A stretch of DNA of 64,000 bases. It comes from Luteolibacter algae. Lineage in GTDB: Bacteria > Verrucomicrobiota > Verrucomicrobiia > Verrucomicrobiales > Akkermansiaceae. The notes under the pieces are model-generated. The model saw nothing but the letters and a program-made list of their open reading frames with translations, was not told the DNA's origin and made no database searches. This document shows, piece after piece, positions 32,724 through 41,718 of this stretch. Position numbers and translations under genes: made by a program. Position 1 is the stretch's first letter; every line of letters begins with the position of its first letter. The DNA lies in NCBI RefSeq assembly GCF_042683045.1, contig NZ_JBHUIT010000031.1:1-64000 (forward strand), written 5' to 3'.

Positions 32724-34175
32724 ATGAAAATCCAGTTTATCCTCGGCCTTGTTTTTTCCGCTGCTGTTTATGCTGAAACAACAGTATCCTCAATCATCAC
32801 CGATCACATGGTGCTTCAGCAAAAGCAGGAAAATCCTATATGGGGCTGGGACGAGCCGGGCACGGAAATCAAGGTAAGTATCGCGGGGCGCGACTACGAA
32901 ACTACTGCTAATAAAGAGGGCAACTGGCGTGTGAAACTGGCACCGATGGCTGCGAGCTCGGAGCCGAAAACCTTGAAAATCACCGGCACCAGTGGGCTCT
33001 CAATCGAAGATGTGTTGGTCGGTGAGGTATGGTTATGCTCAGGACAATCAAATATGGAGTGGAGCGTTGGCGATGCTTATGGAGCCGAGCTGGCTATCGC
33101 GGGAGCCGATCAGCCGGAAATTCGTTTGATCACCGTTCCAAAAAACGGAAGCCAAGAACTCCAGAAGCATTTTGACGGGAAATGGGTGAAATGCTCACCC
33201 CAAACGGTCGGTCGCTTTAGCGCTGTAGGTTACTACTATGGTAAATCGATTCACGATTTATTAGGAGTGCCGGTGGGGCTGATCGACAATGCCTGGGGCG
33301 GATCCGCTGCAGAGGCCTGGGTGAAACGGGATCTTCTGGAGGCAGATGGCGGTTTTTCAGATTACCTGGGCGTTTGGGAGAAAAATGAGAAGAAGGCTTC
33401 CGCATTGGAAGCTCCTCTTTCGGAACACGATCGGAAGCTGAAAGCCCAGATGTCCGGACAGCACCGCCCTGGGAATCTCTATGCGGGTTGCCTTCATCCG
33501 ATCATTGGCTATGGGATCAAAGGCGTTATATGGTATCAGGGAGAAACCAACAATCAGCGTGCGGCCAAATATAACGATCTCATGACGCTTTTGATTGGTA
33601 GCTGGCGGGAGGATTGGCAGCAGGGCGATTTTCCATTTTATTTCGTCCAGCTTGCCGATTACATGGATGAGACGGATCAGCCCGTGGAAGAGGGATGGGC
33701 AGCGCTCCGCGAGGCTCAGACGAAGACTTTGCAATCGGTGAGCAATACCGGGCAGGCGGTAATCATTGATCTGGGACAGGCTAATGACATCCATCCGCGG
33801 AAAAAGCGTGAGGTGGCGGAACGTCTGGTCCGCTGGGCACTTGTGAAGGATTACGGCTTTGAAATGAATTACCGCAGCCCCGAGTTCAACTCAATGAAAG
33901 TCCAGGGGAATAAGGCGGTCCTCACTTTTGATCATGTTGGGAAAGGCCTGAAAACGGATGACTCGGATGAGCTCCGGGGGTTTGCCGTATGCGGGAAGGA
34001 CAGGGAGTGGAAAACTGCCATTGCAAAGTTTGATGGGAATAACCGTATTGAAGTTAGCGCGGAAGGGATCGAAGAGCCGGTAGCGGTGCGCTATGCGTGG
34101 GCCAACAATCCTAGGTGCAATATTTTATCCTACGAGGGTCTTCCACTTACTCCATTCCGAACCGACAGCTTCTAG
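32724..34175 (+). CDS. Secreted SGNH esterase, sialate O-acetylesterase-like
   Basis: The 483-residue protein has a signal peptide (about 1-17, ending VYAE). A jelly-roll-like N-terminal part (MVLQQKQENPIWGWDEPGTE) is followed by the SGNH serine motif CSGQSNMEWSV (about 100-110). The IWYQGETNNQRAAKY block (about 272-286) and the NDIHPRKK catalytic Asp-His motif (about 355-362) complete the active site. Such enzymes remove acetyl groups from sialic acids or other acylated glycans outside the cytoplasm. It begins 7 bp after the TatD-like gene; sulfatase genes downstream suggest glycan use. Confidence 0.88.
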   Translation: MKIQFILGLVFSAAVYAETTVSSIITDHMVLQQKQENPIWGWDEPGTEIKVSIAGRDYETTANKEGNWRVKLAPMAASSEPKTLKITGTSGLSIEDVLVGEVWLCSGQSNMEWSVGDAYGAELAIAGADQPEIRLITVPKNGSQELQKHFDGKWVKCSPQTVGRFSAVGYYYGKSIHDLLGVPVGLIDNAWGGSAAEAWVKRDLLEADGGFSDYLGVWEKNEKKASALEAPLSEHDRKLKAQMSGQHRPGNLYAGCLHPIIGYGIKGVIWYQGETNNQRAAKYNDLMTLLIGSWREDWQQGDFPFYFVQLADYMDETDQPVEEGWAALREAQTKTLQSVSNTGQAVIIDLGQANDIHPRKKREVAERLVRWALVKDYGFEMNYRSPEFNSMKVQGNKAVLTFDHVGKGLKTDDSDELRGFAVCGKDREWKTAIAKFDGNNRIEVSAEGIEEPVAVRYAWANNPRCNILSYEGLPLTPFRTDSF

Positions 34176-34186
34176 ACGTTGCGGGA

Positions 34187-34759
34187 CTAGTGACCGTGCC
34201 ACTGGAATCGATCCTTCCAGCTATTCTCCAGGTTCGTGTAAGGAATCCGGGCACTGCCATGGGAATGTAGAATGCTAATGCCTTCCGAGGTGATTCTGGT
34301 AATCACCACATGTTCGTATTTCCGTCCATTACGCAGTGTAAGGCTTTCGAACTTTTCCCCGATTGCGCTTTTCCAAATGTGATCCCGATAGCGGTTTCGA
34401 TATTGATCGAATTCCATGCCCAAGCTTGAGATCTGATCCGCCAAACCTTTGTTGAGATTTTTCGTCTCGGCAATGTAGCGGGAATTGGCCGCGTTCTGTG
34501 CCAGTTGTGACCGGAGCTTTGCCTCAATGAAGCCATTTTTATCCGATGATACGACCAAGAGCTTCTCTTTCCGTTCCAGTTCATCCCGTAAGGTGTTCCG
34601 AAGCCGTGCCCCAGCGATGATTTGATCGTGAACGTTATTCTTACTTTTGGAGAAACTGATCTGCTTATCCGCGAAAAGAGAAAGAAACACCCCAACCATT
34701 GTTAGAACGATGATTCCAATAAGAAACCAAATGATTCCACCAGATTCATCCGAAGCCAT
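34187..34759 (-). CDS. Membrane coiled-coil protein with shared beta module (array member D)
   Basis: The 190-residue protein has an N-terminal membrane helix (IIWFLIGIIVLTMVGVFLSLF, about 9-29, cut here to a 20-residue core) and a coiled coil at about 40-120. The C-terminal ~50-residue module reads LRNGRKYEHVVITRITSEGI, then ILHSHGSARIPYTNLE. The same module occurs in the next two larger genes upstream in this operon. I know of no function for it; it resembles short beta domains found in many PVC envelope proteins. The gene is the last of four, 19 bp after member C. Confidence 0.65.
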   Translation of the reverse strand: MASDESGGIIWFLIGIIVLTMVGVFLSLFADKQISFSKSKNNVHDQIIAGARLRNTLRDELERKEKLLVVSSDKNGFIEAKLRSQLAQNAANSRYIAETKNLNKGLADQISSLGMEFDQYRNRYRDHIWKSAIGEKFESLTLRNGRKYEHVVITRITSEGISILHSHGSARIPYTNLENSWKDRFQWHGH

Positions 34760-34778
34760 TCTGCGAAAAGGGATCGGT

Positions 34779-35719
34779 TTAGAGTGAGCTTTGGAGTCCT
34801 GCGATTTCCGCAGCCAGGCGTGAGTGCTCCGATCTTTTACGGCTCAACGCGGCTCTGGCTGCACCGCTCTTGTTGAGATGCATTCGGCCGGAACTACGGG
34901 CCGCATGGGCAGCACTTTCCGCACTGGTCACATCTGACTCAAGTTGCTCGATCTCACGTTCAATGTTGGATAACTGTAGTTGTTTCGCATTGATCTCATC
35001 CTGCTTGCGTTTGAGGTATTTTTCCTGCTCTTCTTCCTTTCGCTTGGCGGCGATGACATCTGCTGCAGCGTAGGCTTTTGCGACTTGTGCCTCATGGATT
35101 CTGCGTTGCCTGTTTTCCTTTTCCAAAGCAGCAACCATCTGTTCCTTATCAAATTGAAAGTGGTCTTGCATCTCTTCTGGAAGCTCCTCGAAAGGGATTC
35201 GCTTATGCCCGTCGCGATGTCGCACTTCAATGCCGACGGCTGTGACTTTGCGAACCTCGACGCGATAATAAACCGTTCCACTTGCTGTATTCAGCTCCTC
35301 GATGAAGGTTCCTTCCGCTTCTCCTCTGACCTGCGCCCGGTATTGGTTTTTATAGCCTTCGAACTCTTCACTGAGCCTTTCCAGCTGCTCTTCCAATTCC
35401 AGGATGCTTTTTTGTCTGACGGAAATGCGAGCGGAGAGAGCTTTATTCTGTGCAGTGGTTTCTTCCAACTGACTGGCGGTTTCCTTGAGGAGGGGGATCT
35501 TTGCCACCTGCTTCTGGTAGGCTGCTACCTGTTCTTTTTTCCGGGTTATATCCAGGCGGTTGTCCCGGACGATCGCTGCAAGCGATTTTTTTCACCATCA
35601 AAACCCTCATGAAAGGAAATCATGAAAAGGGAGCCGAATCCCACTAAAACCAGCAGCGCTAAGAGCAGACCGATGACGCCGGGACCACGACTGCTGCTGA
35701 GAAGTTCACTAAAAGACAT
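34779..35719 (-). CDS. Coiled-coil protein split by a -1 frame change (array member C)
   Basis: The coding region needs a frame change at seven consecutive A (minus strand; 35586-35592). The first frame starts at 35719 and encodes a membrane anchor (GVIGLLLALLVLVGFGSLF, about 14-32), then runs into a TAA soon after the A-run. The second frame, open from the A-run to 34779, continues with a coiled coil (KSLAAIVRDNRLDITRKKEQ), the shared beta module (SGTVYYRVEVRKVTAVGIEV, then HRDGHKRIPFEEL) and a second coiled coil. The joined product would be ~312 residues and match the layout of member D. A short version from a GTG at 35507 would lack the anchor. Programmed slippage, a recent mutation or a sequencing error are all possible. 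Confidence 0.6.
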
Positions 35720-35760
35720 TGGGTAAATTCTGTTGAAGTTGGGTGAGTGGATCGTTGCGA

Positions 35761-36084
35761 TTAGCGGACAGAATATTTTTGCTTATACGCATCATATTGT
35801 GACTGGAGTTGTCTCAGTTTTTCTTCCAGAGCTATGTTCTCAGCGGCAAGTTGAACTCTCTGGCTTTCCAGTTTTATGCCTTCTTGTTGAGCTTGTTGAT
35901 ATTCGGCGGATCGATCATCAGGGATGGTCTTCAACCGTTCTTCGAGAAAGGCGAGTTCTCCTTTGAGTTTGGCGATTTCCGCCTCTTGTTCTCCGTGTTT
36001 GCGCACGAGGCTTGGATCTTCCATGCAGGATAGAAGAGGGAGGGAAATCAGGGCGATTGCCGTGGATTGGATGAGCTTGTTCAT
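35761..36084 (-). CDS. Small coiled-coil lipoprotein (array member B)
   Basis: I start at the ATG giving MNKLIQSTAIALISLPLLSC (107 residues); the lipobox is LLSC with Cys20. The mature part is almost entirely a coiled coil (about 30-105) with heptads such as LKGELAFLEERLKTI and LAAENIALEEKLRQLQ, with no beta module. It lies 37 bp after member A and 41 bp before member C. A longer frame to 36315 would overlap member A and is unlikely. Confidence 0.68.
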   Translation of the reverse strand: MNKLIQSTAIALISLPLLSCMEDPSLVRKHGEQEAEIAKLKGELAFLEERLKTIPDDRSAEYQQAQQEGIKLESQRVQLAAENIALEEKLRQLQSQYDAYKQKYSVR

Positions 36085-36121
36085 ATCGTGAAATTGAGGG
36101 GTTACTTGGATTTCAGATGGT

Positions 36122-37030
36122 CTAGGGAGCAGGGACGCAAATTGGAAAAACGCTTGATGGGGGAGTGTAAACGGGGAACGTAGTATTTCCGTAGCTGGGG
36201 TAGGAGGGTGGTCGATAGCAAGGAGCGGAGGAATTTTCGTAATAGTAATAGGTAGGAGAAGAGCGACGGTAGTAGGCGCTGCTGTATCCACTTCCCACGC
36301 GGGATGTCTCTCCAAGTTTCCCGATTGAATCCGAGAGTAGACTGGAACCGCGCGATGAAGTGGCAGCTAGGGCTTTGGCGGATGCAAGGCGTTGCTCGCG
36401 TTCCAGTTCCTCCTGCCTGCGGATGAGAGCTTTCTGCGCTTCTTCTTTCTCGGTAATGGCAAGCTGCTCATTCACCCACTGGTCGTATCTGGAGCGGGTG
36501 TTTCGCTCTTTGGCGAGAGCGTGTTGTGCTAGCTCGGAATCCAGGCAAAAATAGGCTCTCTCCGCTTGATCTAGATCGGAGCAACGGAGTCGTGAAGTTC
36601 CGCTGGAGTGCATGAGAGACACTCCGGAATCGTCAATCCGTGTGATTCTGGCATCGGTGAAGCTTTTTCCGGAGCTGAGCTCCAATGAATCGAAGGTTTT
36701 GCCCACAAGCTCTTTGCGTCGCTCCTTGAGAATTTCCAGCCGGAAATTCTCCCATTCCTGCTTCATCCCGGTAATTGCGAGACCGAGACGCGCATTTTGC
36801 GCTATCAGATCGCTAATTTCCGCATTGATTGCCGGGATGTCGTGGACTGTTTTCTCTATTCTAACCGATTCATTATCAGTATCTAAGAGGTTGATTTTAT
36901 AGTTGTTCAGTGAGATCTGGTTGTTGAGCTCTATGATGGTTTTCTCGTTGTTCCACCATGTGCTATCCTGTTTCTTATCGCCGCAAGAGCTTGATAGAAT
37001 TGAGATAGCGAGGATGATGTGAGCTTTCAT
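36122..37030 (-). CDS. Coiled-coil lipoprotein with shared beta module (array member A)
   Basis: The start chosen is MKAHIILAISILSSSC (302 residues), a lipoprotein signal with lipobox SSSC. An N-terminal coiled coil (about 30-90) is followed by the shared module FDSLELSSGKSFTDARITRI and VSLMHSSGTSRLRCSDLD (about 100-140), a second coiled coil (NEQLAITEKEEAQKALIRRQ), and a Ser/Tyr/Pro-rich end (YYRRSSPTYYYYENSS). It is first in the array. The AT-rich 37052-37140 probably holds the promoter. The mixture of lipid anchor, coiled coil and low-complexity tail suggests an envelope-structural protein. Confidence 0.66.
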   Translation of the reverse strand: MKAHIILAISILSSSCGDKKQDSTWWNNEKTIIELNNQISLNNYKINLLDTDNESVRIEKTVHDIPAINAEISDLIAQNARLGLAITGMKQEWENFRLEILKERRKELVGKTFDSLELSSGKSFTDARITRIDDSGVSLMHSSGTSRLRCSDLDQAERAYFCLDSELAQHALAKERNTRSRYDQWVNEQLAITEKEEAQKALIRRQEELEREQRLASAKALAATSSRGSSLLSDSIGKLGETSRVGSGYSSAYYRRSSPTYYYYENSSAPCYRPPSYPSYGNTTFPVYTPPSSVFPICVPAP

Positions 37031-37200
37031 AGCTACGGAGTGAGGTATCACAATTTCGCTAATTACTAGTAAAATTTGTTCAGTGTATGGTTTTTTTAAG
37101 GGTTTAATTTGTCACACAATTTGCTTAGTAATTGGCGCGGGAAGGGTAGGGTGCGGATTTTCATCGCCAGCAGGTGGCTTCAGGTGGATAGGATGAACGC

Positions 37201-38064
37201 ATGGACGGGCCGAAACGACATGAGATGAGGGGTGGGAAGTTTCCCAATAAAAGATCAGGAAAAGCTGGATCCAGTTTTCCCGGCGGCGGCAAACCTCCCG
37301 GCAAGCAGGAAAGGGGCTGGGACGGTGTTGCCGGTTGGTATGACAAGTTAGTCGGGGCCGATGGATCGGATTATCACCAGCATGTGATCCTACCAGCGGT
37401 GATGGAACTCTTGGATGTGCAAAAGGGGCACGAAGTCATTGATATCTGCTGCGGGCAAGGGGTGCTGATCAGGCATCTGGTGGCGGCAGGTGTGGAGCGG
37501 GTATTGGGAGTGGATGCGAGCGGGAAACTGATCGGGGCTGCGCGGCAACGATACTCTGGCGAGCGAGAAGCAACTTTTCTAAAAGCCGATGCCTGTGCGG
37601 AGGGGAATTGGGCGGATGGAACCTACGATTCCGCAGCCTGTGTCATGGCGGTCCACGATGTGCCGGATATAGAAGGATTGATGCGCAATATGGCTGCGTC
37701 TCTCAAGCCTGGTGGGCGTGCGGTCATTGTGATGATGCACCCGTGCTTTCGTATCCCGAAGGAGAGCCATTGGGGCTGGGATAAAGATCAGAAAATCCAA
37801 TATAGGAGGCTGGATAAATACGGAAAGCCACTGGAGATCGTTCTACAGACCCGTCCCGGTCTGGGCACGGATGAGAGCACGACTTTCTACCACAGGCCTC
37901 TGGCCGAGGTCATTGGATCCATGGGGAATGCAGGGCTTGGCATTACGGACTGCAAAGAACTCTTTTCCCACCGCCGTTCACAAGTGGGGCCTTTCAGCAA
38001 GGCCGAGCACCGGGCCGCTGAAGAGTTTCCCCTCTTTATCGGGTTGGTGGCACAGAAACTCTAG
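37201..38064 (+). CDS. Class I SAM-dependent methyltransferase (Methyltransf_11 type)
   Basis: The 287-residue protein has a basic, Gly/Lys-rich leader (1-35) and then a methyltransferase fold. Motif I is VIDICCGQGVLIRHL (about 82-96), the acidic end of strand 2 is VLGVDASGKLIGAA, and ASLKPGGRAVIVMMHPCFR (about 163-181) is the post-motif. The later WDKDQKIQYRRLD part is typical of small-molecule methylases. The substrate cannot be inferred. It starts divergently from the coiled-coil array and stands alone before the SOD gene. Confidence 0.85.
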   Translation: MDGPKRHEMRGGKFPNKRSGKAGSSFPGGGKPPGKQERGWDGVAGWYDKLVGADGSDYHQHVILPAVMELLDVQKGHEVIDICCGQGVLIRHLVAAGVERVLGVDASGKLIGAARQRYSGEREATFLKADACAEGNWADGTYDSAACVMAVHDVPDIEGLMRNMAASLKPGGRAVIVMMHPCFRIPKESHWGWDKDQKIQYRRLDKYGKPLEIVLQTRPGLGTDESTTFYHRPLAEVIGSMGNAGLGITDCKELFSHRRSQVGPFSKAEHRAAEEFPLFIGLVAQKL

Positions 38065-38219
38065 CCAGGGCAGCTGACTCTTTACTCATTAGCGCAATTT
38101 GCGGGATCCGTGGTGCGATCTGCAATAATTTCCGCTGAGGGGATTGGCTGAATCCTTGGAATAGCAACGATTTTGACTGGTATGGCATGTGCGTAAATAC
38201 GGACGAACCATTTATGCTT

Positions 38220-39041
38220 ATGAAAACACACACATCAAAACTTCTTCAACAAAGTCTGGGAATCCTTGCAATCGGGATGCTTCCCGTATCAGCCCAGGAG
38301 GTGGCTCCTGCGGATCACGCCGGGCATAAGAATATGGCAAAACACGGGGGGATGAAGAATCATCTCAATAAGCTCATTGCGGTGATCAAACCAGTGGGCG
38401 AGAGCAAGGTGCAAGGAACGATAGTTTTTGAGAAAAAGGGAAAAGACGTTCACGTAACCGCTAAAGTGGGCGGGCTCCAACCAAACTCAAAGCATGGAAT
38501 ACACGTCCATGAGTTCGGCGATCTTGGCAGCGCCGATGCGAGTAGTGCCGGCTGACATTTCAATCCTGATGGACACGACCATGCCCTGCCCGAAAAAGAT
38601 ATGAGACACGCTGGTGATATGGGGAATCTGGTTGCCGATTCCGAAGGGAACGCCAGTCTGGACATGACCGTTAAAAATCTCTCGTTGAATGCTGGCAAGC
38701 GTGGGATTCTGGGACGCGCGGTAATCGTCCATGCGAAGGAAGATGATGGCGGCCAGCCTACGGGCAATGCCGGCGATCGGATAGGAGCTGGGGTTATCGG
38801 TATCTCGAAAGATGCCATGGAACAATCTTCTCCGGAAGCTTCCAGCCATGAGGATACTTCCGAAGTAGAGGAAAAAGCCGATTCTACCGCGGATCGGTTG
38901 AAGGAAGAGGGAAGAGAACTCAAAAACGATATCAAGGAGGGAACCCGGAATGCCGTGGATAAAGCGAAGGAAGCTGGATCAAAGCTCAAAGCCGAATTCG
39001 AGGGCGAGACCGACCCCGAAAATGATGATCCGGCAGAATAA
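38220..39041 (+). pseudogene. Cu/Zn superoxide dismutase with an in-frame TGA
   Basis: A signal peptide (ending SAQE) and the first half of SodC (VQGTIVFEKKGKDVHVTAKV, then HGIHVHEFGD) run to a TGA at 38553-38555, codon 112. The same frame resumes with HFNPDGHDHALPEKDMRHAG and RAVIVHAKEDDGGQPTGNAG, so all six copper/zinc histidines and the Asp are intact across the stop. The place is the variable residue in SAG-x-HFNP, usually Gly or Pro; TGA is one base from GGA. Both disulfide cysteines of the family are absent. After the domain a ~70-residue charged helical tail follows. It may be a nonsense mutant, a read-through gene or an error; enzyme function is in doubt. Confidence 0.75.
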
Positions 39042-39077
39042 GGCTGCCGGTTTTTCTGATAATTTTTAATTCAAGCA

Positions 39078-39108
39078 AAGGTGGGTGCGGAATGCTCCCA
39101 CCTTTTTT
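39078..39108 (+). terminator. Intrinsic terminator after the SOD gene
   Basis: The stem GGTGGG/CCCACC, extended on both sides by A-T pairs, closes an 11-base loop and is followed by six T. It lies 36 bp after the SOD stop and separates that gene from the sulfatase. Confidence 0.82.
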
Positions 39109-39201
39109 CGCTGAATCGGAGCAGCCTGGCCCTGGGGCCGTCTCGATTTTTTTTCTCGTTCCTGATCGAAAGCCGGATCCCGATTCGTATAGGCGGGTTG
39201 C

Positions 39202-40668
39202 ATGTTCCGAAAAATCCTATTCCTATCCATTCCGTTGGTATGTCTTTTAGACACCACTCATGCGGCTACTGCGGAGAAACCACCAAATATCATCTTGATG
39301 ATGTGTGATGATCTCGGTTGGGGCGATACCGGCTTCAACGGGAACAAGATTATCAAGACGCCCCATCTCGATCAAATCGCCGCAGACGGAGCGAAACTTA
39401 ATCACTTTTACTCGATAGGTCCCGTTTGCTCGCCCACGAGAGCATCTTTCCTCACGGGTCGTCATTATTTTCGCATGGGTATCTGGACGGCCAATTACGG
39501 GCATCTGCCACAAGAGGAATTCACCATCGCACGGATGCTTCGTGAGAAAGGTTATGCTACCGGACATTTCGGGAAATGGCATTTGGGAACACTCAGCACC
39601 GAAATCTCCGCCAAAGGTAAAAAACGCAGGCCGGAAGTAAACTTCGCGCCGCCGTGGTTGCGGGACTATGATGCGTCTTTTGTAACGGAGTCCGCCGTGC
39701 AAACGTGGGATCCGGGGAAGGGGGAACGCGCTGTCGATAATCCGTATTATGAGAATGGATCGATCGCGACAGAAAATCTCGAGGGGTGTGATTCACGGGT
39801 CCTGATGGATCGCGCGATTCCGTTCATCAGGGATGCCGCCGCGGCCGAAAAGCCCTTTGTTGCGGTGATTTGGTTCCATGCTCCGCATGAGGATGTGGTT
39901 GCCGGTCCGGAATATTTGAAAATGTATGAAGGCCATGGTGCCGCAGCCCACTATTATGGATCCATCACTGCGGTGGATGATCAGGTAGGGCGCTTGCGGG
40001 CAGAGCTTGATAAGCTGGGAGTCGCGGACGATACGGCATTGTTTTTCTGCAGCGACAATGGACCTGAAGGCGCCACCGATCCTGATCAATCCAAAAACAA
40101 CCGGCGTTCGGCTGGCGTTACGGGCGGTTTCAAGGGCCGCAAACGCAGCGTGCACGAAGGTGGCGTCCGGGTTCCTGCCTTGGCTCTCTGGCCGGGGCGT
40201 ATCCAGCCAGGCACGGTGATTGATACCCCTTGCTCGGTTCTTGACTACCTGCCAACCGTCAGTGCGGTGACAGGCGGCGAGCCACTCCCTGGAAGAATTC
40301 TCGACGGAGAAAATATTATCCCGATCCTGGAAGGGAAAGTGAACAAACACGAAAAATCGATACCCTTCCGTTTCGGGCCCTACGCCTGTCTGGTAAAAGG
40401 TGATTTCAAGCTCATCATCAACTCGCCCGATGACAATGGAGAGGACGAGCTCTACGATCTCTCGAAAGACCGGAAAGAAACCAATAACCTGCGGAAACAA
40501 TATCCGGAAATGGTTCAGGAAATGCGCGGGGAAATCCTGGCTTTTCTGCATTCCGCAAAAAACAGTCACAATGGGGCTGAATACGACGAGAAAGATTACA
40601 AAGCGACCGACGCATGGAAAATGCTCCGTAATATATCGGTTGAGAAGCCAAAGCCTAGCGGAAAATAA
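39202..40668 (+). CDS. Secreted sulfatase 1 (arylsulfatase A type)
   Basis: The 488-residue protein has a signal peptide (about 1-22) and an alkaline-phosphatase-fold sulfatase domain. The calcium-binding start is IILMMCDDLGWGDTGF (about 30-45). The formylglycine site is CSPTR in GPVCSPTRASFLTGRHYF (Cys about 77), so activation needs an FGE enzyme, not seen in the window. The GKWHLGTL block (about 121-128) and the FCSDNGPEG site (about 280-288) are in place. It probably removes sulfate esters from algal glycans. It opens a run with a DUF1080 gene 47 bp downstream. Confidence 0.93.
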   Translation: MFRKILFLSIPLVCLLDTTHAATAEKPPNIILMMCDDLGWGDTGFNGNKIIKTPHLDQIAADGAKLNHFYSIGPVCSPTRASFLTGRHYFRMGIWTANYGHLPQEEFTIARMLREKGYATGHFGKWHLGTLSTEISAKGKKRRPEVNFAPPWLRDYDASFVTESAVQTWDPGKGERAVDNPYYENGSIATENLEGCDSRVLMDRAIPFIRDAAAAEKPFVAVIWFHAPHEDVVAGPEYLKMYEGHGAAAHYYGSITAVDDQVGRLRAELDKLGVADDTALFFCSDNGPEGATDPDQSKNNRRSAGVTGGFKGRKRSVHEGGVRVPALALWPGRIQPGTVIDTPCSVLDYLPTVSAVTGGEPLPGRILDGENIIPILEGKVNKHEKSIPFRFGPYACLVKGDFKLIINSPDDNGEDELYDLSKDRKETNNLRKQYPEMVQEMRGEILAFLHSAKNSHNGAEYDEKDYKATDAWKMLRNISVEKPKPSGK

Positions 40669-40715
40669 CCTGCCGTTCAGATCCATTCCAGTCAGTCACT
40701 TCTACTAAAAACCAT

Positions 40716-41525
40716 ATGAACCTAACTAAAAAATCGATTATCGGAGCGGTTGCTTTTTGTTCCTTCACCATCAATTCCTCCATTTTTGCCGTGGAGGAAA
40801 GCGGAGAGTGGACCAATCTTTTCAATGGCAAAGACCTGCAAGGCTGGCACGCCAATACCGGCGGCCAAGGAGATGAAACCTCGCAAAAGGCGAATGAGAT
40901 CTTCACCGTCCGCGATGGAGTCATTCACATTTATCAAAATGCGGATGCCGGCTCCAAGCAGAGTAATGCAAACCTCTATCATGAATCGACCTGGGGGAAA
41001 TTCCATCTTCAGGTGGAATACCGCTGGTTGGAAAAAAAGTTTCAGCCACGCACAGAAGACAACCGCGATGCGGGCATCCTTTTCCATATCCATACACATC
41101 CCGCTGGGGTTTGGCCACCATCTGTGGAAATGCAGTTAGGTGATGGCAAGCCCGGCGATAAATATGTTACCGGAGACCTTTTTGTGCTGGGCACCACCCG
41201 GGCGGATTCCCCGTCTGATGGTGGGAAATACGCAGAGGGAGGGGAGATGTTGACGAGGGGCCAGGATGCCAAAGGCCGCCGCACAGCGGTGACAAGCCAC
41301 GTGGAAAAACCTGTCGGCGAGTGGAATATGGCGGAAGTCATCGTCCACGGTAGCGAAAAGGCGGAATTTATACTCAACGGCAAAGTCCTCAATACGGTTT
41401 ACAACATGAAGTTCAGGGATAGCAACGGCGAGTGGAAAGCTTTGGAAAAAGGCCATATCTCGGTCCAGGCAGAATGGGCGGAGCTGGAATACCGCACGAT
41501 ACGGATTAAAGAATTGAAAGAGTAA
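40716..41525 (+). CDS. Secreted DUF1080 protein (3-keto-disaccharide hydrolase fold)
   Basis: The 269-residue protein has a signal peptide (about 1-25, ending IFAV) and a DUF1080 beta-sandwich: WTNLFNGKDLQGWHANTGG (about 31-49), the GKFHLQVEYRW strand (about 90-100), DAGILFHIHTH (about 113-123), and GEWNMAEVIVHG (about 200-211). The family includes 3-keto-glycoside hydrolases and is expanded in PVC bacteria next to sulfatases. It is downstream of sulfatase 1 and a terminator follows, so the two form one operon. Confidence 0.88.
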   Translation: MNLTKKSIIGAVAFCSFTINSSIFAVEESGEWTNLFNGKDLQGWHANTGGQGDETSQKANEIFTVRDGVIHIYQNADAGSKQSNANLYHESTWGKFHLQVEYRWLEKKFQPRTEDNRDAGILFHIHTHPAGVWPPSVEMQLGDGKPGDKYVTGDLFVLGTTRADSPSDGGKYAEGGEMLTRGQDAKGRRTAVTSHVEKPVGEWNMAEVIVHGSEKAEFILNGKVLNTVYNMKFRDSNGEWKALEKGHISVQAEWAELEYRTIRIKELKE

Positions 41526-41553
41526 GCTCTGTTTTATTTCAGACCTTTTCGAG

Positions 41554-41584
41554 CCGATTCTCTTTCTGGAGGATCGGTTTTTTT
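41554..41584 (+). terminator. Intrinsic terminator after the DUF1080 gene
   Basis: The stem CCGATTCTC/GAGGATCGG (one G-T pair) with a 6-base loop is followed by seven T. It starts 29 bp after the DUF1080 stop. Confidence 0.85.
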
Positions 41585-41718
41585 GTGGGGGAATAGTCGG
41601 GAATTCTCCAAAAAACTTCCGGAGCGTCCCACATCGGGTTTCCCGTTCGTATGGGTTACGTAGATCGCATCCGCAGGATGGCCGAATGCAGAAACCCAAA
41701 CGAACGGATTAGACTTCA

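Noticed and set aside
38553..38555. Selenocysteine reading of the TGA in the SOD gene
   Set aside because: No convincing SECIS-like hairpin is seen just downstream, and the replaced position is not catalytic in SodC, so a nonsense change or error is more likely.
39793..40686. Antisense reading frame of 297 codons opposite sulfatase 1
   Set aside because: It mirrors the sulfatase coding sequence and shows no domain, signal or ribosome site.
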